The notes beneath the pieces were generated by a model. The model searched no databases. It saw only the letters and a list, made by a program, of their open reading frames with translations, and was not told the origin of the DNA. The translations under genes and the position numbers were made by a program. From assembly GCA_964420405.1 (NCBI GenBank), contig CAYQTL010000091.1:1-15392 (forward strand): a DNA stretch of 15,392 nt. Reading direction: 5' to 3'. Shown here piece by piece: positions 1-5,077 of the stretch. Origin of the DNA: CAYQTL01 sp964420405 (lineage in GTDB: Bacteria; Acidobacteriota; Thermoanaerobaculia; Thermoanaerobaculales; Sulfomarinibacteraceae). Each line of letters begins with the position of its first letter. Position 1 is the stretch's first letter.

Positions 1-64
1 TCCCGGCCCCCGACTCCCGCCCCTCGATCTCCCATCAATCGGCGACTCGAGATCCGGGACCCGG

Positions 65-137
65 GCGGCGGGCGGCGGGATCCGGGACCCGCGCGGCGGG
101 CGGCGGGATCCGGGATGCGGGATCCGGGATGCGGGAG
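65..137. repeat. Degenerate tandem repeat, 28-bp and 14-bp periods
   Basis: GCGGCGGGCGGCGGGATCCG-type units occur at 65-87 and 93-115. A shorter GGGATGCGGGATCC unit then repeats from 113 to 137. The shared GGGATCC core resembles the GGGATC hexamer found elsewhere in the window, so these may be diverged members of one repeat class. Confidence 0.75.
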
Positions 138-170
138 CCGGACGCGGGAGCCGGGCACGGGATCATCTCG

Positions 171-205
171 TCGGGATCGGGATCGGGATCGGGATCGGGA
201 TCGGG
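171..205. repeat. (TCGGGA)n hexamer tract, about 5.8 copies
   Basis: Perfect TCGGGA units run from 171 to 205, just downstream of the ada stop codon. Six GGG runs separated by three bases (ATC) fit the standard G-quadruplex pattern on the + strand. The same hexamer family recurs at 1451-1483, 1574-1590, 13542-13555 and 14753-14788. Confidence 0.95.
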
Positions 206-227
206 CGCAGGGAATCTGCGCCGCGGG

Positions 228-1280
228 TCATCCCGCGTGGGCGCGCTCGTGGTCGAGCAGCCGCTGCTTGCGCCACAGTCCGCCGCCGTAGCCGGTGAGC
301 CGGCCGTCCGCGCCGACGACCCGGTGGCACGGGATCATCACCGCGATCCGGTTGTCGCCGACCGCCCGTCCCACCGCCCGGACCGCGTCCGGCCGACCGA
401 GCCGTCGGGCCACCTGCCCGTAGGTGACCGTCGTTCCCGACGGGATCTCGCACAGCCGGTCCCACACCGCCCGCTGGAAGTCGGTTCCGGGCACGACCAG
501 GGGCACGTCGAACGAGACCCGTTCGCCGCGGAAGTACCCGTCCATCTGCTCGGCGGCGGCGGCGAGCACCGGATGCTCGCCGGGGACCATGGTGCACCCC
601 AGCCGGGCGCGCAGGCGCTCGAGCTGGGTCTCGAGCATGCGGCGGTCGCCGAACTCGAGCAGGCACAGCCCGTCGTCGGTCGCGCCGGCGACCATCGGCC
701 CGAGGGGCGACCCGATCCGGTTGACCGTGACCACCGGTCCGCCGGTGCGGCTCGGAGGGCCGCCGAACAGCTTCGCGAAGGCCTCGCCGAAGCCGCTGGT
801 GGAGCCCCACCCGTGGTCGAACGCGGTCGAGGTCACGTCCCCTCCGAGCCGGATCCGGCCGAGGGCGAGACCGAGCCGCCGCGCCCGCTCGTAGCCGTGG
901 AAGGTCATGCCATGGTGCTCCTGGAACCAGCGCCGGACGCGGTCCGGTCCGAGCCCGCGCTCGCACAGGTCGCGGTCGGCCCAGCGCCGCATCGGGTCGG
1001 CTTCGATCTCGGCCAGCAGCTCCCGCAGCCAGCCGGGCGGCGCGCCGGCGGGCTCCATCGGCCGGCAGCGCAGGCACGGCCGGTAGCCCGCCAGCAGGGC
1101 GTCGCGCGGCGTCGGCAGGAACTCGACGTTCTCCGCCCGGGGCTTGCGGGCGGGGCATGAGGGCCGGCAGAAGATCCCGGTGGTGGTGACGGCGGTGACG
1201 AAGACGCCGTCGTAGTCGGCGTTCCGGCCGAGGAATGCGGCCAGCATCTCGTCGCGGGGGGGCAGCTCGACGGTGATCAT
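228..1280 (-). CDS. ada: Ada: methylphosphotriester/O6-methylguanine repair methyltransferase and transcriptional activator
   Basis: 350 residues, close to the usual length for full Ada. The N-terminal zinc domain keeps all four Cys at the classical positions: C38 (methylphosphotriester acceptor) and C42 in FCRPSC, C69 and C72 in RPCLRC. An AraC-type helix-turn-helix follows at about residues 84-175, then an O6-methylguanine-DNA methyltransferase domain with the acceptor Cys (about C318) in IPCHRV. In the family, repair of methylphosphotriesters makes Ada an activator of its own gene and of other alkylation-repair genes. I chose ATG at 1280 because it puts C38/C42/C69/C72 on the Escherichia coli numbering; the upstream open frame is low-complexity. 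No Shine-Dalgarno is seen, but a GATACT -10-like hexamer lies 5 bases upstream of the ATG, so the message may be leaderless. The family call is firm; the regulatory reading is inference. Confidence 0.97.
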   Translation of the reverse strand: MITVELPPRDEMLAAFLGRNADYDGVFVTAVTTTGIFCRPSCPARKPRAENVEFLPTPRDALLAGYRPCLRCRPMEPAGAPPGWLRELLAEIEADPMRRWADRDLCERGLGPDRVRRWFQEHHGMTFHGYERARRLGLALGRIRLGGDVTSTAFDHGWGSTSGFGEAFAKLFGGPPSRTGGPVVTVNRIGSPLGPMVAGATDDGLCLLEFGDRRMLETQLERLRARLGCTMVPGEHPVLAAAAEQMDGYFRGERVSFDVPLVVPGTDFQRAVWDRLCEIPSGTTVTYGQVARRLGRPDAVRAVGRAVGDNRIAVMIPCHRVVGADGRLTGYGGGLWRKQRLLDHERAHAG

Positions 1281-1285
1281 GGCGG

Positions 1286-1291
1286 CAGTAT
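1286..1291 (-). promoter_or_regulatory. Possible -10 element of ada
   Basis: On the minus strand the hexamer reads GATACT and is followed by GCCGC and then the ada start. Transcription starting about 7 bases after it would begin at the ATG. No convincing -35 is visible, which could fit a promoter dependent on Ada itself. Low certainty. Confidence 0.35.
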
Positions 1292-1450
1292 CGGGGTCCG
1301 CCGCGCGGTTCGCCACCGGAAACCCGGCGACAAACTCGGCAGGAACGTCGCCGCCGGACGTCCCCTCCGACGACGATGCGTGGGGGGGCCGCCGCCAGCG
1401 GGGCCCGAGGGGCGGGAGCTTCCACGAACGCCCGCCGCGACGGGCCGGTC

Positions 1451-1483
1451 GATCCCGATCCCGATCCCGATCCCGTTCCCGAT
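1451..1483. repeat. (GATCCC)n hexamer tract, inverted orientation
   Basis: Four GATCCC units are followed by one GTTCCC and a partial unit. Read on the minus strand this is the GGGATC family with its recurrent GGGAAC variant, and gives at least five GGG runs with 3-base loops, so the G-quadruplex potential here is on the minus strand. Confidence 0.9.
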
Positions 1484-1590
1484 GGAACGGTGGGCGATAC
1501 GACCGGGGTCGGCGCGCTCGGCCGAACCGGGCTCGGTGGGTTCGTCTGGTCGCCGCCCTCGGTCCGCATCCGGATCGGGAACGGGATCGG
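1467..1590. repeat. 17-bp inverted repeat (arms 1467-1483 and 1574-1590)
   Basis: The left arm CCGATCCCGTTCCCGAT is the exact reverse complement of the right arm ATCGGGAACGGGATCGG, with 90 bases between them. Both arms carry the GTTCCC/GGGAAC variant unit. It could form a cruciform or simply be two repeat insertions in opposite orientation. Confidence 0.85.
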
Positions 1591-1760
1591 AGGGCTGCGG
1601 TCGACGTCGCCGTCCGGCTTGGGGGCCGGCCCGCGTGATGCTTCAGCACTGGAACCTGCGCCGCCGTATCGAGCCTGCGAACCCAGGTCCCTGCGGCCGT
1701 CGCCGGGCCGAGACGCCGGGGGAGTGGCGGGATCCGGGCGGCCACCGCGTAGGTCTCCGC

Positions 1761-1768
1761 AGAGGAGG
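1761..1768 (+). promoter_or_regulatory. Strong ribosome binding site fixing the methyltransferase start
   Basis: AGAGGAGG lies 9 bases before ATG at 1778. It decides the start: the same frame is open far upstream, but only as repeat-derived low-complexity peptide. Confidence 0.85.
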
Positions 1769-1777
1769 ACGAACCCC

Positions 1778-2569
1778 ATGGCTCTGACCTGCCCCGTCGG
1801 ATTCGACGTCGACCGCCTCCGCTCGGAGGTGGGGGAGATCTACACCCGCGTCGCCGAGACCCCCGGCGGCGAGTTCCACTTCCACCGCGGGCCCGACTAC
1901 GCCGTCGAGCTGCTCGGCTACGACCGCGCCGAGCTCGACGCGCTTCCGCCCGAGACCACCCGGGCGTTCGCCGGCGTCGGCAACCCCCACGCCGGAGGAC
2001 CGATCGAGCCCGGGATGACCGTTCTCGACATCGGCTGCGGCGCCGGCACCGACCTGCTGCTGGCGGCGCGCCGGGTCGCGCCGACGGGCCGCGCGATCGG
2101 GGTCGACATGACTCCGGCGATGCGCGCGCGCGCCCGCAGCTCGGCGGTCGAGATGGGCCTCGACGGCATCGTCGAGGTCCGCGCCGGCCTCGCCGAGGAT
2201 CTGCCGGTGGCGAACGCGTCGGTCGACGTCGTGCTCTCCAACGGCGTTCTCAACCTGGCGGTCGACAAGCGCCGGGCGTTCGCCGAGATCGCGCGGGTGC
2301 TCATGCCCGGCGGGCGCCTCCAGATCGCCGACGTCACGGTGCGGCGCGACCTGTCGGAGGCGGCGCGGAGCGACGCCGGCCTGTGGGCCGCGTGAGTGGC
2401 CGGCGCTCTGCCGGAGGCAGAGCTCGTCGGACTGCTCGAGAAGCTGGGTTTCGAGGACGTGACCCTGAGCCACCGCACCGCCTGCTTCGCCGGAACGTCG
2501 GCCGAGAGGAAGGTGTCGGCGGACCTCGGGATCGGCGGCGTCACCGTGCGGGCGACGAAGCCCCGCTGA
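1778..2569 (+). CDS. ArsM-like SAM-dependent methyltransferase, candidate selenoprotein (UGA at 2393-2395 read as Sec206)
   Basis: 263 residues if the in-frame TGA codon is read through. Seen: the N-terminal family signature FHRGPDYAVELLGYD (35-49) and FAGVGNPHA (64-72); SAM motif I VLDIGCGAGTD (82-92); the acidic end of the next strand at D110; SNGVLNL (154-160); PGGRLQIADV (177-186). Residue 206 is TGA in LWAA-U-VAGALPE. Without any frame change the frame then encodes ELVGLLEKLGFEDV, a CFAGTSAER motif (C236) and GGVTVRATKPR, as expected for this family. In arsenite methyltransferases the LW..CVAGAL position is a conserved arsenic-binding Cys (Cys224 of the algal enzyme, from memory). A perfect hairpin follows the TGA (see the SECIS entry). 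The other As-binding Cys (SNCVINL) is Gly156 here, so the substrate may not be arsenite. Alternative: a truncated 205-residue product or a Cys-to-stop mutation. The methyltransferase fold is firm; Sec is a strong inference. The 3' end overlaps the convergent DUF1232 gene by 29 bases. Confidence 0.85.
2396..2423 (+). promoter_or_regulatory. Candidate bacterial SECIS hairpin after the UGA codon
   Basis: GCTCTGCC (2405-2412) pairs perfectly with GGCAGAGC (2416-2423), leaving a three-base GGA loop (2413-2415). The loop starts 17 bases after the last base of the TGA. Known bacterial SECIS elements lie directly downstream of the UGA, with an apical loop roughly 16-37 bases away and a G in the first two loop positions; both hold here. 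No bulged U of the Escherichia coli fdhF type is seen. The hairpin lies within the coding part, as expected in bacteria. Confidence 0.75.
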
Positions 2570-3017
2570 CGTCGTCGTCGCCCGCGCACGCTTCGAGCCA
2601 GCCCGTCACCCGCTCCCACAGCGGCCGGCCGAGGATCTGCGGCCCGGCGGCGGCGGTCTCGCCGATCTCGTCGAGCGGCGCGTCGACCACCAGGTCGGCC
2701 GGTGCGCCGCGCAGCACCCGCGACAGGACGAGGGCCAGCACGACCGTGTCGTCGGCGTAGCCGGGCGCCCCGACGACGCCCTCGGGCAGGAAGTCGCCGG
2801 GGTTGACCACGTAGACGATCGCCGCCAGCAGCAGCGAGCGGTCGGGTCGCGTCAGCCGCGCGTCGAGCACCATCTCGGTGGCGAGCGCGAACATTCCGGG
2901 CAGCCGCTCGATGTGCCGCCGGTGGGGGTGGTCCCGCCCGTCGGCGGACCCGAGCCACGCGGCAACCAGGATCCGCAGCCGGTGGGAGAAGCCATAGCCG
3001 TTCTCGGCGGTGGTCAT
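2541..3017 (-). CDS. DUF1232 / YkvA-like membrane-associated protein
   Basis: 158 residues. The core at about 58-100 carries the DUF1232 pattern: a hydrophobic helix LLLAAIVYVV, then NPGDFLPEGVVG, then GYADDTVVLALVL. The family's role is not established; it is generally described as small membrane-associated proteins. ATG at 3017 is chosen because GGAGG on the minus strand (3023-3027) lies 5 bases upstream and because the frame before it is low-complexity. The 3' end overlaps the 3' end of the convergent methyltransferase gene by 29 bases, an overlap that exists only if that gene is read through its UGA. Nothing links the two functionally. Confidence 0.85.
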   Translation of the reverse strand: MTTAENGYGFSHRLRILVAAWLGSADGRDHPHRRHIERLPGMFALATEMVLDARLTRPDRSLLLAAIVYVVNPGDFLPEGVVGAPGYADDTVVLALVLSRVLRGAPADLVVDAPLDEIGETAAAGPQILGRPLWERVTGWLEACAGDDDVSGASSPAR

Positions 3018-3285
3018 CGGGGCCTCCGGAGCGAGGAACGCGGCGCAGGGGCCGGAGGTTCGCGTCCGGTCCGGCTTTCCCGCACCTCCTTCTCCGCGGG
3101 CTCCGCTGCCGCCGACAGCGACGCCGCCACTCCGGTCGGCGCCTGCATCGGCTCCGGGGGAGACACGGGTCGGCCGCCCCGTCACGTCGGGCCGCGGCAA
3201 CGCGATCTCGGAGGACGGCGTCTCCCTCGGAACCGGGGACGGGATCGGACGCCGCAGTGGCCGGGAGTGAACGGCCTCGCTCGGC
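3018..3285. other. 268-bp spacer between two minus-strand genes
   Basis: No gene or RNA is recognised. It holds the leader of the DUF1232 gene and a short GGGGACGGGATCGG match (3235-3248) to the hexamer repeat family. No hairpin with a T-run was found after the Asp-box gene's stop side or before the DUF1232 leader. Confidence 0.5.
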
Positions 3286-4935
3286 CTACGACACGCTCGC
3301 CGACCACGCGAGGGCGTCACCGGCCTCGAAGCCGTCGGCGAACATCCACTGGCAGGCGTCTCCGACGCCGTCGCCGTCGGTGTCGAGCTGGTCCGGATCG
3401 GCAGTGTCCGGACAGGTGTCGAGGGCGTCGACCGCACCGTCGCCGTCGCGGTCGGACTCGCACTCGTCGGGGACCCCGGAGCCGTCGGCGTCCGCCGAGC
3501 CGCCGGAGGCGATGTCGAGGGTGTCGCCGAGACCGTTGTCGTTGCAGTCGAGGTCGCCGATCCGCAGGTGGTAGACGTCCTGCTCGCCGTTGAACGTGGC
3601 GGCGAACGCGACGTGGGCGCCGACGCGGTCGGAGACCACGTCGAAGTAGTCGCCGAGCTTGTTCTGGTTCGGCCAGCCGACCCACGGGTCGAACGGAGGC
3701 GTCAGGGCCTGCGACGCGGTCCAGCTGTCGCCGCCGTCCGAAGAGGTGGCGTAGTACAGGACCGAGGCGCGGCCGTCGTCCGCGTCCCGGGTGTCGAACC
3801 ACAGCGCGTCGAGACGGCCGTCGGGGGCGACGCCGAGGGTGCCGAACCACTGCCAGGAGCCGGCGGCCGGGAGATCCTCGTTGACCCGCACCGGAGCGGT
3901 CCAGGTCGCGCCGCGGTCCGCCGAGCGGATCAGGTGGACGTCCATCGGGTCCGGACCCGGAGGATCGACCGACGCCAGCACGTACACCCATCCGTGACGC
4001 GGTCCGCCGGAGCGGTCGACGGCGACCCACACCTGGCCGAGCAGGCCGCCGGGGTTCGGGCCCGCGCCCAGGAAGTACTGCAGCTCCCCGCCGAGGTCGA
4101 CGGTGCGGACGAGATCGAAGGAGACCGGCGACGGGGGAAAGCGCGCGGAGTCCGACCGCACCACGGCGAACCCCGAGCCGACGTCGGTGGTGCCGGCCAG
4201 ATAGACCTCGCCGTCGGGTCCGACCGCGGTAACCCCCCAGAACGGCTGGGCGGGGATCGGCACCGGCGGATCGAACGACGTGCCGCCGTCGGTCGAGCGG
4301 TTGAACCAGTCGTCGTCGCAGCAGCCCGCGTAGTCCCACGCCTGGTAGAGATGGCCGTGGCCCGGGCTCGACGTGCGGTCCACCGCCAGCCACGCCTTGT
4401 CGCCGCCGTAGGCGTAGGTGCCGCCGTCCCACGTGGCGCCGCCGTCGGTCGACCGGAACACGGTGCAGAAGTAGCCGGGGGTGACGCCGAGGCTCTGGTA
4501 GTAGAAGGTGCCGTCGGGTCCGGCCGCGAGCACCGGGTCGGATCGGAACACGCCCGCGTCGAGCGGCGGCAGCGGGTTCCAGCTGGCGCCCTGGTCGGTG
4601 GAGTACGCCACCCCGGCCTGGCGGAAGTTGGACGCCACCGTGTCGAACTGCCGCCAGCCGACGACCACCTGCCGCCGGTCCACCGGGTTGACGGCGATCG
4701 AGGGCTCGTTGGCCGCATCGCCGAGCACGTTCCGGCCCGCGGCGTCGACGTTGACCTGGACGCTGGTGAACACCCGGTGGGCGACGCGGGCGGCGGGCGA
4801 GACCCGGCGGACGCGCTCGGTCTTGGCCGGCAGGTCGCCCGGAACCTCGTGCGGTCGTCCAGGCCCGGCAGGGCTCACGCCGGCGGCGCAGAGGGCGGCG
4901 AGCGTGGCGGTCGCGGCGTGTCGGAATTTCCTCAT
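3286..4935 (-). CDS. Secreted Asp-box (BNR) beta-propeller protein with thrombospondin type 3 calcium-binding region
   Basis: 549 residues, starting with an export signal (MRKFRH, then a hydrophobic stretch to about residue 24). Five Asp-box motifs (SxDxGxxW-like) are seen: STDQGASW 112-119, STDGGATW 162-169, STDGGTSF 214-221, SADRGATW 338-345, SSDGGDSW 398-405. They mark a sialidase-like propeller, but I see no sialidase catalytic set (no arginine triad with FRIP motif), so no enzyme activity is assigned. Residues 464-528 are Asp-rich repeats (DCNDNGLGD, DADGSGVPDEC, DRDGDGAVD, DTDGDGVGDAC) of thrombospondin type 3/EF-like kind, likely binding calcium. The end, FADGFEAGDALAWS, is a short tail discussed under findings. 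ATG 4935 has GGAG 8 bases upstream. It is divergent from the kinase gene across 142 bases. It probably acts outside the cytoplasm. Confidence 0.9.
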   Translation of the reverse strand: MRKFRHAATATLAALCAAGVSPAGPGRPHEVPGDLPAKTERVRRVSPAARVAHRVFTSVQVNVDAAGRNVLGDAANEPSIAVNPVDRRQVVVGWRQFDTVASNFRQAGVAYSTDQGASWNPLPPLDAGVFRSDPVLAAGPDGTFYYQSLGVTPGYFCTVFRSTDGGATWDGGTYAYGGDKAWLAVDRTSSPGHGHLYQAWDYAGCCDDDWFNRSTDGGTSFDPPVPIPAQPFWGVTAVGPDGEVYLAGTTDVGSGFAVVRSDSARFPPSPVSFDLVRTVDLGGELQYFLGAGPNPGGLLGQVWVAVDRSGGPRHGWVYVLASVDPPGPDPMDVHLIRSADRGATWTAPVRVNEDLPAAGSWQWFGTLGVAPDGRLDALWFDTRDADDGRASVLYYATSSDGGDSWTASQALTPPFDPWVGWPNQNKLGDYFDVVSDRVGAHVAFAATFNGEQDVYHLRIGDLDCNDNGLGDTLDIASGGSADADGSGVPDECESDRDGDGAVDALDTCPDTADPDQLDTDGDGVGDACQWMFADGFEAGDALAWSASVS

Positions 4936-5077
4936 TCTCGGGTCTCCAAGACGATGATATCCGGATCCGGCGTGCGCTACCATCGAGATCGAGTCCCGTG
5001 CGCACCTTTGGTCCCGTCCCGCCGCCGGCACGAGCCCGGCCGAAACCCGTGACGGTGTCGCCGGTCGAGGCGTCGCC
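4936..5077. promoter_or_regulatory. 142-bp divergent promoter region (Asp-box gene / kinase gene)
   Basis: On the minus strand TATCAT (4954-4959) is a -10-like hexamer, and GGAG 8 bases before the ATG at 4935 gives that gene a normal short leader. On the plus strand TACCAT (4978-4983) is a weaker candidate for the kinase. The two would lie back to back around a CCGGATCCGG palindrome (4961-4970). Neither has a clear -35. Confidence 0.4.

Larger units (their letters stand above)
1..227. other. Low-complexity, gene-free window edge
   Basis: No credible gene is seen. The stretch is built of G-rich degenerate repeats: a 23-base unit at 65-87 recurs at 93-115 (28-base period), followed by a 14-base period of GGGATGCGGGATCC at 113-137, then a clean hexamer tract at 171-205. 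Open frames across it translate to Gly-Ser strings and are artefacts of the repeats. Confidence 0.7.
1281..1777. other. 497-bp gene-free gap between divergent ada and the methyltransferase gene
   Basis: No gene is supported here. Frames that stay open give Arg-Ser or Asp-Pro repeats from the hexamer tract. The gap holds a C-rich hexamer tract (1451-1483), its inverted partner (1574-1590), a possible ada promoter at the left end and a strong ribosome binding site (AGAGGAGG, 1761-1768) at the right end. I see no clear promoter for the rightward gene. Confidence 0.6.

Noticed and set aside
171..205. CRISPR array or telomere-like end
   Set aside because: Units are 6 bases without unique spacers, so not CRISPR. 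The same repeats occur inside the window between genes, so they do not mark a chromosome end.
129..1160. Plus-strand open frame beginning in Gly-Ser repeats, opposite ada
   Set aside because: Its N-terminus is a translation of the hexamer repeat and the rest is antisense to ada, whose catalytic Cys residues are all conserved.
1778..2395. Methyltransferase as a complete 205-residue gene, or as a frameshifted pseudogene
   Set aside because: The conserved C-terminal part continues in the same frame after a single TGA, so no frameshift exists, and a SECIS-like hairpin follows. A simple Cys-to-stop mutation or sequencing error remains possible but explains the hairpin less well.
3286..4935. Sialidase (neuraminidase) function for the Asp-box protein
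   Set aside because: Asp-boxes alone are structural. No FRIP motif or catalytic arginine/tyrosine set was seen, so no enzyme activity is assigned.
3568..5052. Plus-strand open frame opposite the Asp-box gene
   Set aside because: Shadow of the minus-strand gene, which has a signal peptide, five Asp-boxes and calcium repeats; the plus frame shows no motif.
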